From Salicibibacter cibarius (GTDB taxonomy: Bacteria; Bacillota; Bacilli; Bacillales; Marinococcaceae): a DNA stretch of 64,000 bases. A program made the translations under genes and the position numbers. The stretch is from assembly GCF_016495725.1 (NCBI RefSeq), contig NZ_CP054705.1, positions 3,906,001 to 3,970,000 of the forward strand, written 5' to 3'. The notes under the pieces were generated by a model. The model was not told where the DNA came from and made no database searches. It worked only from the letters and a program-made list of their open reading frames with translations. Numbering within the stretch: position 1 is the stretch's first letter; the number at the start of each line of letters is the position of its first letter. Shown piece by piece: positions 36,053-44,880 of this stretch.

Positions 36053-36703
36053 ATGGCAAAAAGACAAAGGACAGGAAAAAAGCTAATTTTATTGGATTTG
36101 CTTTTTTACGCCATATTTCCTCTTTTCATATGGAATTTTGGTAGGGAACTTTTAGGGGATTATGCAGCAATGCTAATCTCAACAATTCCGGGAATTGCAT
36201 ATACCATCTATCGATATTTACTGGAAAAGCAATTTAACATTGCAGGATTGTTTATTATTGGAACATTAGCATTGGGAACGACTGTTAATCTGTTATCTGG
36301 CTCAGCAGAGCAGATGTTATGGAATGGAGTATATTTAGGTTTGTTTTATGTAGTTGTTCACTTTGTTGCTCTGATTTTTAAGCGTCCGTTTGCCTTATAT
36401 TTTGCTGTTGATTTCGCATATTTGCAAGGTTATGCGCGAAAAGATAGTACAACATTATTTTTTCAAAAAGGAATTTTTAAGTGGTTTCAATTTATTCAGG
36501 TAATATTCATCATCAGGGGTCTTTTTATGGCGGGGTTACAGGCATTTTTACTGCAAAAATACGGTGTTGATGGATACAATGAAATGTTAATATACAGACA
36601 AATTGCCGGTTGGTTTTTCGGTATATTGATTATGGGAATGTTCTTTTATACAAAAGTTCCAGTACAAAGTTTTTTTGATAAACAGCGAAATATACCTACA
36701 TAA
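36053..36703 (+). CDS. VC0807-family membrane protein
   Basis: A 216-residue protein with six predicted membrane segments. Sequence pieces such as L-L-D-L-L-F-Y-A-I-F-P and L-I-S-T-I-P-G-I-A-Y-T-I-Y-R, and a final Y-T-K-V-P-V-Q-S-F-F, fit the VC0807 family of bacterial membrane proteins. Its function is not known. Stands alone, followed by terminator-like hairpins. Confidence 0.7.
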   Translation: MAKRQRTGKKLILLDLLFYAIFPLFIWNFGRELLGDYAAMLISTIPGIAYTIYRYLLEKQFNIAGLFIIGTLALGTTVNLLSGSAEQMLWNGVYLGLFYVVVHFVALIFKRPFALYFAVDFAYLQGYARKDSTTLFFQKGIFKWFQFIQVIFIIRGLFMAGLQAFLLQKYGVDGYNEMLIYRQIAGWFFGILIMGMFFYTKVPVQSFFDKQRNIPT

Positions 36704-36771
36704 AAAGAGATAAGGCCGTAGGCGTGACCTTATCACATCGTTTGGTGAGGTGAATCCCATAACCATATACC

Positions 36772-36800
36772 GTCCGATGACCAATCGGATTGTTCTTTTT
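36772..36800 (+). terminator. Terminator downstream of the VC0807-family gene
   Basis: TCCGAT and ATCGGA pair around a 5-base loop and are followed by TTGTTCTTTTTTT. A weaker hairpin (GATAAGG...CCTTATC) lies at about 36709-36735. Confidence 0.6.
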
Positions 36801-37089
36801 TTATTCTATCCCTTTTTTCCGTCTAAGTCAATGTGGATATAGGATTCACCGCTTAACTGGCTGCAACAGCAGCCTCTTGATCGCACCGGGTATCGCACCC
36901 GCATCATGTATCCTACCCGCACCGTTCGAATGCATCAGCTAAGATGCTGGCTATCATAGCTAAGCCGTCGTGTATACCCGCGACGCACGTAGGCTAGCGT
37001 GATTGTTATTAGCCTCCGCATCAGATTGATTAATCCCCGGCCGGTGCGTTGGCAGGTGCCTAAAATGCCCACGCCGAGGGCGCCGAGCA

Positions 37090-37203
37090 GGTAGACATTT
37101 AAGTATATATTTATGTGTACATAAAGGTACACGTAAAGATAAACGTTTACGTACACATCTAAACATCAACATTCAACATAAAAGGGTGATAAGTTGCGGA
37201 AAA
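37090..37203. repeat. 110-bp dyad-rich direct repeat, copy 1
   Basis: A stretch dense in TGTACA, ACGT and TAAACGTTTA palindromes, ending in AAAAGGGTGATA and GTTGCGGAAAA, recurs at 39379-39492 in the same orientation with about nine in ten bases identical. A shorter relative (AATGTAAACGTTTAAGTAAAC) is near 44205. It sits in a gene-free stretch (36801-37335) whose alternating pattern gives spurious V-Y-L-Y-V-like reading frames. Confidence 0.75.
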
Positions 37204-37335
37204 TATCTCTAACCACCGTATTTAAAGGAAAGAAGCCAGCACCACTCTATCAAAATTCGGAGAACCGATATTCAAGTGTATCTCCCTTTCATTCTTTCTC
37301 GTCGAGGGTAGAGGAGCTGCTATCGTGATCGGCCA

Positions 37336-38010
37336 CTATGTCACTGAACCATCTTCTTCAATGTCTTGTTGATAGTCGGCTACATCTTCAGGCGCATTGA
37401 TCTCTTCCAGTTCTTCTTCTATCATTTCATACATTAAATCGATATTTTCATAATAAACTCTGATTGTACTGTAGATGTTTTCATCTCTGTAAAATTCAAT
37501 CAGATCATAAATCCTTTCTTCTTCTTCGTCCCAATCAATAGCATCTTCTTCAAGTGATAAGTAAATATAAGAGTTTATTAATAATGAATTTCTACTGGAT
37601 ACCAAATCAAAATCTATATCTCGGGCATCCGGGAACAATTCATCAGTTTCATTGGTAAGGGTTTCGTCAATGCCCAAATCTCCCCATTTATGATATTGAT
37701 AATTGTCGTAATATCGTTCAATGTTGATTCCTTTAGTAACCTGAAAAACAAGATGTTCATTTTCCACTGGATAAGCTTCTAAATAGTATAAGTTACGAGT
37801 AAAATCTTCATAATCATCATATTCTGCCACAAATTCCTCATCATAACGATCTTCCAAATAGCTTTCCGTTTCTTCTTCTACTTTTCCCGGATCATCAGGA
37901 GGGGGACTCGATTCAAAGAAGTTGTATAAGATGGCATATAGAGCAATACCGCAAAGAACGATAAAAGATACGATGGAAATGAGTATAATGATAATCGTTT
38001 TTCTGTTCAT
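37336..38010 (-). CDS. Membrane-anchored acidic protein
   Basis: A 224-residue protein starting at ATG 38010 behind CTGGAGGAA. One N-terminal membrane segment (about residues 5-28) follows M-N-R-K; the external part is very rich in Glu, Asp and Tyr (D-E-E-E-E-R-I-Y-D-L-I-E-F-Y) and probably helical. I do not recognise a family. A hairpin with arms AGCCACCC/GGGTGGCT lies upstream at about 38040-38066. Confidence 0.6.
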   Translation of the reverse strand: MNRKTIIIILISIVSFIVLCGIALYAILYNFFESSPPPDDPGKVEEETESYLEDRYDEEFVAEYDDYEDFTRNLYYLEAYPVENEHLVFQVTKGINIERYYDNYQYHKWGDLGIDETLTNETDELFPDARDIDFDLVSSRNSLLINSYIYLSLEEDAIDWDEEEERIYDLIEFYRDENIYSTIRVYYENIDLMYEMIEEELEEINAPEDVADYQQDIEEDGSVT

Positions 38011-38322
38011 GAATATTCCTCCAGTGAACATAATCACAAAGCCACCCTTAACAACAAATGGGTGGCTATTGGAAGTATACTGATGCACAACTTCCTCTGT
38101 TGAGTGTCAACATTAATGACGGTTTTCAATAGTATTCCTAAACAAATTATAGCTTAAGTTCAAAAATTGGATCCCCATTACTTTCTATCATCAGAATACT
38201 TCGATTCATAAATTTGTTCAGCTTCTGATAAAGGTTCATATTCATGTTCAATTATTGGTTCCAACACTGGTTCAAGTATTGGCTCATAAAAATTATCCCT
38301 TAAATATTGAAGTTCTATTTGA

Positions 38323-38437
38323 GATAGTCATTAATAACCGTAGTCAAGTCATGGAGGACGTTATTCAGGCGTTGAACCAGCGCACCGAGCAGTACAAAGA
38401 AGCTGAAAGTCAATACTTTTTCAGTGTCTGCGGTTGT
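38323..38437 (+). pseudogene. Fragment of a ykyA-type gene
   Basis: About 38 codons (N-N-R-S-Q-V-M-E-D-V-I-Q-A-L-N-Q-R-T-E-Q) repeat the C-terminal end of the YkyA lipoprotein gene at 56237-56887, with the same frame and about 85% base identity. The rest of the gene is absent. Confidence 0.75.
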
Positions 38438-38633
38438 GTGCATGTTTTGTGAACCCCCGTACGTTTAGTTAGCTTACGCCTCACGATTTTTTATGTATGC
38501 GCATCTCGCAATAAGCATGTACCAGAATTGACCAAGTGGCGTTGAGAAACTGCATGAAAAAATAAAGGCGAAAAGAGCCAAGCAGTGGAGGATCACCGAT
38601 TTCGCCTTTCGCCTGGTTGCCCATCAAGAGCAA

Positions 38634-38861
38634 TTAATTGATCGTTTGTTGATTGGATTGGTCATTCGTTAATGACCATACGAGGCACGCCACCCAGCCT
38701 AAGAATGTCCATCCTAATAAAATATTAAGTGCTAATATGGCTGTTTTATTCTTATGGTTACGCGTGAAGGCAATAATAGTCGGTATCCCGTATATACCAA
38801 TAGCAACCGCAATTCCAATGATAATAAGCAAAAAGAAAAAAATACTCACCACTATTTCCAT
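38634..38861 (-). CDS. Small membrane protein, superinfection-immunity (Imm-like) family
   Basis: A 75-residue protein and the best match to PF14373 in this window: Y-G-I-P-T-I-I-A-F-T-R-N-H-K-N-K, then A-L-N-I-L-L-G-W-T-F-L-G-W-V. Two membrane segments (about residues 5-27 and 43-66). It may block DNA entry by phage, as T4 Imm does, but chromosomal members are untested. Related copies at 304-531 and 1071-1288. Confidence 0.8.
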   Translation of the reverse strand: MEIVVSIFFFLLIIIGIAVAIGIYGIPTIIAFTRNHKNKTAILALNILLGWTFLGWVACLVWSLTNDQSNQQTIN

Positions 38862-39034
38862 ACTAAAACGCTCCTTTTTTTAACGATCAGAATTATGTAT
38901 GCTTTTTGTTTTTTGTTAGTTACTCATCATATACACGCCTTTTCGAAGATTTTTAGGGGTTTATTGACGATGCCTTTAGTGTAATAGATTTAGGAGAAAT
39001 AGAAAAGATTTGATGTATGTCTGCGCATTTTATC

Positions 39035-39226
39035 CTATTCAATCCCAAAATTGCGGAGCAAAAAAGCATGCAGATGATCCGCTTGATCCGTGGGTATCTT
39101 CTTTCTCTGCTCATGCATAACGTCTGTCATCGCTTGAACATAAGCCTCGTGCTCTGTTACCCCTGATTTTTTCAGCATTTTATCCGCTCGGCGTTGAACG
39201 TCCATCACACAGGCCAGGTGATCCAT
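39035..39226 (-). CDS. Small helical hypothetical protein
   Basis: A 63-residue soluble protein (D-V-Q-R-R-A-D-K-M-L and a tail H-A-F-L-L-R-N-F-G-I-E), preceded by GGGGGAAGAAGCG. Pieces of its start (GCGTTGAACGTC) recur at about 42105-42122 and 56922-56940, so it belongs to a repeatedly copied and mostly decayed small-gene family. Function unknown. Confidence 0.5.
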   Translation of the reverse strand: MDHLACVMDVQRRADKMLKKSGVTEHEAYVQAMTDVMHEQRKKIPTDQADHLHAFLLRNFGIE

Positions 39227-39378
39227 CGCTTCTTCCCCCTTTTTATCTTAGTTTTGTGGTTGATCTTGCCTCCAAGGAACCTCGCGTTTGATCATCTTGG
39301 GTCTTTGGGCTCTGCTTATAGTGTAATAGATTTAGCGCAGGCGGAAAAGGGAAGCGGTATCATTTACAGGCAGAAGCA

Positions 39379-39492
39379 GGTAAACATTTATGTATATATT
39401 TATGTGTACATAAAGGGACACGTAAAGATAAACGTTTATGTACACCTGTAAGCATCAATGTTCAACATAAAAGGGTGATATGTTGCGGAAAA
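39379..39492. repeat. 110-bp dyad-rich direct repeat, copy 2
   Basis: Same sequence type and orientation as 37090-37203. It ends 72 bases upstream of the lipoprotein gene at 39565, directly before that gene's promoter region. Confidence 0.75.
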
Positions 39493-39564
39493 ACCTGCTT
39501 TTATATGATAAAATGATAATTATTCGAATATAGAGAAACGCTGAGTCAATAGGAGGGATAGATA

Positions 39565-40194
39565 ATGAAAATATGGACGAAAACAGCATCTATGATGTTC
39601 CTAAGCGCCGCATTGTTGGCCGCCTGCGGAGATGACGACGCAGACGAAGAGGCGAATGGCGAGGGTGCGCCGGACAATGATCGTGACATCACTGAAGCTG
39701 AGGAAGATGATGCGGACGAGGGTGTTGATGTTGATGCAACCGAAGAAGATGATAGTGACGATGAAAACGGCTCCTCGGATGATTTTGCGGAGGATCAGCA
39801 ACTGTCTTTAGGTGAAACGGGAACTTATGATGCCAATTTTGGCACGTTTGAAATTACTTTAGATGATGTATGGACTGATGATGAGGTTGAAGGAGAACCT
39901 CCTGTTGATGACTTGTATGTTATTACAGAAGTTACCGTTGAGAATAATTCGGATGACACGATCGACGCACAAGATCTTGCTCATGCGGATTTATTAAATG
40001 AAGATGAATCAAATATCGGGGTTTATTGGTTTTATGGTTTTGATGGAGACTTAGAACCTGGCGAATCTTTAACCGGAGAATTAGTCTTTGATCATACGGA
40101 TTCTAGTTATTATGAGTTAACTTACGGGTGGGGCCCAGATTCCTTATCCAACGAAGTCCGCTGGGAATTTGATGAGAGTGAGCTTGAGGAATAA
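39565..40194 (+). CDS. DUF4352-like acidic lipoprotein, paralogue 2
   Basis: A 209-residue lipoprotein: lipobox L-L-A-A-C (Cys about residue 21), acidic linker to about residue 75, then the domain L-S-L-G-E-T-G-T-Y-D-A-N-F-G-T-F-E-I-T. It ends S-N-E-V-R-W-E-F-D-E-S-E-L-E-E; the last ~46 bases are identical to those of the paralogue at 41043-41664, a sign of gene conversion or recent duplication. AATAGGAGGG precedes the start. Most similar overall to the copy at 62399. Confidence 0.8.
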   Translation: MKIWTKTASMMFLSAALLAACGDDDADEEANGEGAPDNDRDITEAEEDDADEGVDVDATEEDDSDDENGSSDDFAEDQQLSLGETGTYDANFGTFEITLDDVWTDDEVEGEPPVDDLYVITEVTVENNSDDTIDAQDLAHADLLNEDESNIGVYWFYGFDGDLEPGESLTGELVFDHTDSSYYELTYGWGPDSLSNEVRWEFDESELEE

Positions 40195-40280
40195 CGAACG
40201 TTCATCTCATCGTTGTGCCATAAACGGTTTAAATTGTTGAACACACAAGAAATCATATAAATGAAAAGGGTGATTTTTCT

Positions 40281-40511
40281 ATGCTATGGATTGCTACACA
40301 AGACAAACAAAGTTTGATAAATGTAAAAGAAGTTACGGTCAACGGGAAAAAGTTAAAGGGTGTGATTGGCACAAAGGTTAGACATGATTGGAGTAAAGAT
40401 TTAGGAAAATATGAATCAAATGCAAGAGCACTAGACATTCTTAATGAAATATTTATGAAAATCGAAGAAAACAATGGTGCTTCTGTGACATTCGCTATGC
40501 CTGAAAAATAG
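40281..40511 (+). CDS. Small soluble hypothetical protein
   Basis: A 76-residue protein (M-L-W-I-A-T-Q-D-K-Q-S-L, then A-R-A-L-D-I-L-N-E-I-F and S-V-T-F-A-M-P). It has the look of a conserved short Bacillus protein, with a beta-rich first half and a helix before the final strand. No function is known to me. Confidence 0.6.
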   Translation: MLWIATQDKQSLINVKEVTVNGKKLKGVIGTKVRHDWSKDLGKYESNARALDILNEIFMKIEENNGASVTFAMPEK

Positions 40512-40597
40512 GAATCACTTTGTTCAATAAATGGAGCGCAATTGGTTTATCAAGTATCGCCTATATTCATGGATTCGATCAGATTGGAGGTTGAAAA

Positions 40598-40831
40598 TTG
40601 GGCATTATTTTAGGTGTATTATTCCTTATGTGGGGAATTATCATACTTGCCATAGGAGCAAAGAAAATGAGTAACAAAGACCTTAAAGCTAAGAGTCGTG
40701 GTGACAACTTCTTGTTTGAGGTTGAATGGCTTACATTATTAATTCAGAAGTTACCTTCTCCCTTTGTTCGGTCATTTGTAGTCATCGTTGGAGTGGCTTT
40801 CTCAGGTCTTGGCGTGTTCCTCATTGTTTAA
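40598..40831 (+). CDS. Two-helix membrane protein with TTG start
   Basis: A 77-residue protein with hydrophobic ends (about residues 2-20 and 58-77) and a charged middle (K-D-L-K-A-K-S-R-G-D). TTG 40598 is chosen because GATTGGAGG lies 5 bases upstream. It lies 86 bases after the preceding small gene. No family recognised. Confidence 0.55.
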   Translation: MGIILGVLFLMWGIIILAIGAKKMSNKDLKAKSRGDNFLFEVEWLTLLIQKLPSPFVRSFVVIVGVAFSGLGVFLIV

Positions 40832-41042
40832 TACAATTTCTGTAGCAATAGGACACGTTTGCTGAACCAATGATGGCTTTTTTAAACTATATGGTCGTTT
40901 TATTGCTTTGTTTGATTAAAGAGCCATTTTGCGAAAAAACAATGATATTCGTTTGTATGAGTAAAACGCGTTTTTTGAATGGTAAAATTATGATAATTAA
41001 TACAAATACAGAGAATTGCTGAATCGATAGGAGGTATACATA

Positions 41043-41664
41043 ATGAGAACAGTTACGAAAATAGCACCCACGGTATTTTTAAGTGCAACATTGTTAGTTG
41101 CCTGCGGAGATGATGAGGAAGAGGCGACAGGTGAAGACGCCCCGGACACGGATGATGATACAAGTGAAGCTGAGGAAAATGACACGGACGAAGACGTTGA
41201 TAGACGAGAGCGAAGATGATGAAGGCGATAATGGATCTTCAGAAGAGGATTTCGAGGAGGACCAACAGTTAACGTTAGGGGAAACTGGGACATATGATTC
41301 CAATATGGGTACCTTTGATATTACACCTAATGATGTTTGGGCAGAAGATGAATATGAAGGAGATAGCCCTGAAAATGATCATTTTATTTTTATTGATGTC
41401 ACGATAGAAAATGTATCAGATCAAACAGTTGATGGGTTGGATTTGGCTGATTCAGATTTAATGAATGAAAGTGAGTCATACGTCGGTACTTATTGGGATG
41501 ATGGATTTGAAGGTGAAGAAGTTGGTCCTGGTGATTCAATTGACGGGGAAATTATTTTTGATATATCAGAAACTAATAGCTACGAACTGATATATGGACT
41601 TAATCTAGGCTCACTTGCCAACGAAGTCCGCTGGGAATTTGATGAGAGTGAGCTTGAGGAATAA
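41043..41664 (+). pseudogene. DUF4352-like acidic lipoprotein, paralogue 3, frameshifted
   Basis: From ATG 41043 the frame gives a lipoprotein signal (F-L-S-A-T-L-L-V-A-C) and acidic linker, then runs out of frame at about 41203 (GTTGATAGACGAG), where one extra base seems inserted. In the neighbouring frame the protein resumes with E-D-D-E-G-D-N-G-S-S and the full domain L-T-L-G-E-T-G-T-Y-D-S-N-M-G-T, ending like paralogue 2. Upstream block and ribosome binding site (ATAGGAGG) are intact, so the loss, if real, is recent. Confidence 0.75.
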
Positions 41665-41678
41665 ATCAACGTACAAGA

Positions 41679-41709
41679 AGTCACACACAAAAATCAGTGT
41701 GGCTTTTTT
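41679..41709 (+). terminator. Terminator of paralogue 3
   Basis: AGTCACAC pairs with GTGTGGCT (one G-U pair) and is followed by TTTTT, 15 bases after the stop codon. Confidence 0.75.
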
Positions 41710-41775
41710 ATATGAAGATGGTTATCATTGTTTTTACTCTGGCGGATTTTGTATGTATTCTCAAATAAGCTATTT

Positions 41776-42075
41776 TCATCCATAACCTCTGGTTACGCCA
41801 TAAAAAATCAAAATCAGCGCGAGTATACCGATACTCATAAAAACGGTTTTGATGCTGATTGGCCTTCCGGTCATTGTTCGGACCAATGCCAGTATGCCGA
41901 CATAAAGCATTATTGCAAGTACCCCTACAAATAGCAAAGGTACCCATGTATTTTCATTTAAAAAATGTGAAACTTGTTCCGTGTTTCGATCCCCATACCA
42001 AGCGAATAATAGTCCGGCACCACTTCCTCCAATAATCATTGCCCAAAAAAGTCTATTCCAAGCTTTGTCGCTCAT
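41776..42075 (-). CDS. Three-helix membrane protein
   Basis: A 99-residue protein with three hydrophobic stretches (about residues 9-27, 45-65, 76-95), ending V-T-R-G-Y-G. The ATG at 42075 follows GAGGTG. Its layout, including the K-x-W-N start, resembles the next gene at 42153-42437 and the IS-broken gene beyond, so three related small membrane genes once stood in a row. No family recognised. Confidence 0.55.
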   Translation of the reverse strand: MSDKAWNRLFWAMIIGGSGAGLLFAWYGDRNTEQVSHFLNENTWVPLLFVGVLAIMLYVGILALVRTMTGRPISIKTVFMSIGILALILIFYGVTRGYG

Positions 42076-42152
42076 CAATCACACCTCGTTTTACTTATGA
42101 TCGGCTCGGCGTTGAACGTCTATCACACATTCTAATTGACCGTCGCTTCTGA

Positions 42153-42437
42153 TTACAGCCTTATCATCGCTAAAACAGAGAATGCTATTATAATCAGAAT
42201 ACCCGTTTTAATATACGTTCTAAATGTTACTTTTTTCTCTGATTCAAAGCCTCGGATGAAGGAGAGGAATAATAAGTATCCGCAGACACAGATTATCCCT
42301 ACAAGTGTCACCATTATCCCCGTGTTTTCAACAAGGACGCTGTCTCCTTCTGTTGCGGAATAACTTGTACTAAAAGCAATGGTTATAATTATAGCCAATA
42401 CCACTACAAATAAAATATTCCACGTCCGATCTTTCAT
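42153..42437 (-). CDS. Three-helix membrane protein
   Basis: A 94-residue protein starting M-K-D-R-T-W-N-I-L-F, with hydrophobic stretches at about residues 6-25, 38-60 and 75-92. ATG 42437 follows GGGGGTGGAAGAG. It is similar in design to its neighbour at 41776-42075. Function unknown. Confidence 0.55.
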   Translation of the reverse strand: MKDRTWNILFVVVLAIIITIAFSTSYSATEGDSVLVENTGIMVTLVGIICVCGYLLFLSFIRGFESEKKVTFRTYIKTGILIIIAFSVLAMIRL

Positions 42438-42658
42438 CTCTCTTCCACCCCCTGACTGACTTAAAGGCAATCCCAAATGCTCTGTTTTTCGACGATAAAG
42501 CTACCCCACCATTTGGTCTGATGTTGAAGGGCCCGTTCTTATTTAAGATAAACGTCTCGTTTAGGGACAACACTGGCTCGCCATGACTACAGCCCAAAAA
42601 CCCAATGCACAATGGATGCAATCGTAATTAAAAAAGCTAATCCTATCAATGATTCTAC

Positions 42659-43938
42659 AGCCATTTTCAGGCGCGTTGATTTACCATTAAATTCCATAAA
42701 ATTACTTACGTAGGTGTCATGTTCTTCCTGTCATCTAGAAATTGAGCTAAGGTGTCTTTGACTTCCAATGGAGATGTACCAAGGATCAATTCCCGTGCAA
42801 ATTGAATGAACGTACGCCGGGTCATCCGCCATACAGGTGCCAGCTGGTTGTATAAAAATCGCAGGACCATATAAACCATGATGGCGCAAAATAATTGCCC
42901 ATAGACCGCATTCGGCGTCGTTCCAAAGAAGTGATTCAGATTCAAGTGTTGTTTGAGAAAGCGGTGAAAAAGCTCGATCTGCCAGCGTGCCTTATAGAGA
43001 TCGGCGATATCTTCGGCAAAAAGGGTGCTGAGGTTTGTGGCCACCCGAAGGGTATTCCCTTCATCATCATAAAAACAAACGATACGAAACCGGTGATTGG
43101 ACTGCTTCTTCCCTTTCCCTATTTTCGCTGAATAATCATCGAAAACTCTGGAATGTTCAGACGTTACACGTGGGATAGGCTCCCGCTCTTCGGTATAGAT
43201 GGACGTTTTCAAGCGGATCACAAAGCCTTTGTCCTCGTCTTCAAGGTTATCGAAATCACGGATGGTGGCATAGGCGCGGTCTCGAACAGATGTGATCAAT
43301 TGGTGCGAAAATGAATGAGCAACAGCCGCATCATGCGTCAATCCTTTGGAAGCCTCCACTTGGATCGGAAGCAGCGTATCCACACGGAAAAATGTATGCA
43401 TTTTAACGCCGTTACGTTTCCCGTGATAAGGCGCCCATGGGAGCCGGTTTTCGCCTACGGTCATCGTCGTTGAATCCAGCGCTGCCAACGAAACCGGCAA
43501 GTCCATGGAACGACGAGTTTCCCGATTGAAACGGGAACCTAAAAGCTCCAGTATCTCTTTGACGGCTTCATAAGGAAGGATGCTAGCTTTTGTCGATAAC
43601 GTCGTGTGATCAACGGCTTTGAGGCTCGGATCAATTTTGAGTTTGTTCTCGCTTTCACGGTAATTTTGCCATTGTTCACTTGACGCCAATAGCCAAAAGA
43701 AAATTTGATCGGTTCCCAGCCATTTTCGCCCGACTTCTTGGTAATCATGTGAACGAAGAATGTTCTCGATTTCTTCCATCGACACGAAGGATTTAAAAAC
43801 CTTTAAAAGTGTGTTAGATTGTCCCATGAAGGCATCACTCCTTTGGTAGGGTTTACCTTTATGGTCATAGTGATGCCTTCATTTTTTTAAGTCATTTGCT
43901 TGGATAATTTTGGCTAATCAACGCGCCTGAGCCATTTT
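42659..43938 (-). mobile_element. IS4-type insertion sequence, copy 1
   Basis: The element spans 42668-43929 (1262 bp) with inverted ends CAGGCGCGTTGATT, and is flanked by a perfect 9-bp duplication AGCCATTTT at 42659-42667 and 43930-43938. It is near-identical to copy 2 at 48952-50212 in opposite orientation. Intact ends, duplications and transposase show a recently active element. Confidence 0.95.
42706..43827 (-). CDS. IS4-family transposase
   Basis: A 373-residue DDE transposase. Catalytic Asp in A-A-L-D-S-T-T-M (about residue 118), second Asp in the S-V-R-D-R-A-Y region (about 197), and Glu in the Y-R-E-K-type signature A-R-W-Q-I-E-L-F-H-R-F-L-K (about 284). It differs from the copy at 49053-50174 by one residue (M versus I near the C-terminus). 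It catalyses cut-and-paste movement of the element. Confidence 0.95.
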   Translation of the reverse strand: MGQSNTLLKVFKSFVSMEEIENILRSHDYQEVGRKWLGTDQIFFWLLASSEQWQNYRESENKLKIDPSLKAVDHTTLSTKASILPYEAVKEILELLGSRFNRETRRSMDLPVSLAALDSTTMTVGENRLPWAPYHGKRNGVKMHTFFRVDTLLPIQVEASKGLTHDAAVAHSFSHQLITSVRDRAYATIRDFDNLEDEDKGFVIRLKTSIYTEEREPIPRVTSEHSRVFDDYSAKIGKGKKQSNHRFRIVCFYDDEGNTLRVATNLSTLFAEDIADLYKARWQIELFHRFLKQHLNLNHFFGTTPNAVYGQLFCAIMVYMVLRFLYNQLAPVWRMTRRTFIQFARELILGTSPLEVKDTLAQFLDDRKNMTPT

Positions 43939-44157
43939 CCATGTCACTTTTTTATCTTCCGTGTCCCTTCGCTTCACCCCTAAAAACCCCAAAAACATTA
44001 GTATGGCACTTCCTACAAAAAGCAGATAATTACCCTCTACAATATTACTGAGCACCTCGGGATTAAAAAAACCTAAAAAGATAAATACACCCAAAAATAT
44101 GCTCGACAGTATTGCCATGACATTCCAAAATTTGTTCACCCTAGACACCTCAAACAT

Positions 44158-44289
44158 TTCAAAAAGGATTCTTCATGGTTCTCTTTCTTCAATGTAATAA
44201 ACGTATACGAAAATGTAAACGTTTAAGTAAACACCTATCGACGGGTGCATGACCCGGCGCGCGCGTGGCGCACCGACATGTGGCAAATC
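44158..44289. other. Intergenic dyad-rich sequence
   Basis: Contains AATAAACGTATACG and AATGTAAACGTTTAAGTAAAC, related to the 110-bp repeats at 37090 and 39379, then a very GC-rich stretch (CCCGGCGCGCGCGTGGCGC). No gene. Confidence 0.45.
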
Positions 44290-44520
44290 CTATGGCCTAA
44301 CGGTTCCTTGTAGGTCTTTAATAATTGCGCAGGTCGTTCCAGGCTCGATCCGTTTAAACTCGCCATGGTTAATCAAAATCACAATGGCAAAGGCGCCCTG
44401 AACCTCTAGGATGTCCAGGTCTTCCATGCGCCCTTCGATACCGGCTTCAAGGTCTACGTTGTGGCAGATATCAAAACGACCGGAAGTCATGGCGGCTGTA
44501 TGAAGCCTTAGATTATCCAT
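44290..44520 (-). CDS. Hypothetical protein, possibly a fragment
   Basis: 76 codons from ATG 44520: M-T-S-G-R-F-D-I-C-H-N-V-D follows a short lead and the end is E-P-G-T-T-C-A-I-I-K-D-L-Q-G. No ribosome binding site is visible and the start is uncertain, so this could be the tail of a longer lost gene. No family recognised. Confidence 0.35.
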   Translation of the reverse strand: MDNLRLHTAAMTSGRFDICHNVDLEAGIEGRMEDLDILEVQGAFAIVILINHGEFKRIEPGTTCAIIKDLQGTVRP

Positions 44521-44586
44521 TATCGCCTGATGCCACAAAAAAGACACACCACCGTTTCCGATGGTGCGCCAATCACTCGTATAGGG

Positions 44587-44880
44587 TTATTGATGTTTAG
44601 CAGCGAAATAATCTTCAATTTCTCTTAATGGGACGAGTGACGTGTCTTTATCTGGAAATTCTTCTTGGTAATCTTTGCGCATTTTTTTGACGGTTTCGAT
44701 GATATGGCGATAGTCTTCCGACGTTGCGCTTGGGTTTGGTTGTGCATATACACCGTTTAAATGTTTGTCGATGTAGTCGGCATGCTGACTACTTGCTTCG
44801 GCCTGTTCCCGGATGATTTTTTTGCGTTCCGATTCGGATATCGGCGGAAACTTGGCAACAAGCTTTTTGTTTTTAATCAT
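44587..44880 (-). CDS. Small partner protein of the GNAT-like gene (Y-I-D/G-V-Y family)
   Basis: A 97-residue charged helical protein. Core motif A-D-Y-I-D-K-H-L-N-G-V-Y-A-Q-P-N-P (about residues 35-51), shared with proteins at 45604 and 48518 and the split gene at 48828. The ATG at 44880 lies 9 bases after GGAAAGGAG and overlaps the upstream gene's end by 8 bases. Tight coupling to a possible toxin suggests a bound partner or antitoxin. I know no family with this description. It lacks the extended similarity to helix-turn-helix or ribbon-helix-helix antitoxins. Confidence 0.65.
   Translation of the reverse strand: MIKNKKLVAKFPPISESERKKIIREQAEASSQHADYIDKHLNGVYAQPNPSATSEDYRHIIETVKKMRKDYQEEFPDKDTSLVPLREIEDYFAAKHQ

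Larger units (their letters stand above)
42587..44157 (-). pseudogene. Small membrane protein gene interrupted by an IS4-type element
   Basis: The 5' part (44157-43930) encodes M-F-E-V-S-R-V-N-K-F-W-N and two membrane segments up to V-T-W-K-M-A; the 3' part (42667-42587) continues in frame as V-E-S-L-I-G-L-A-F-L to a TAG. Removing the element and one copy of the 9-bp duplication restores about 99 codons. The insertion is therefore clean and recent. Confidence 0.85.

Noticed and set aside
36935-37156. Open frame with V-Y-L-Y-V-Y-L-Y-V pattern
   Set aside because: It arises from the alternating palindromic DNA of the 110-bp repeat; no ribosome binding site, and the second copy does not keep the frame.
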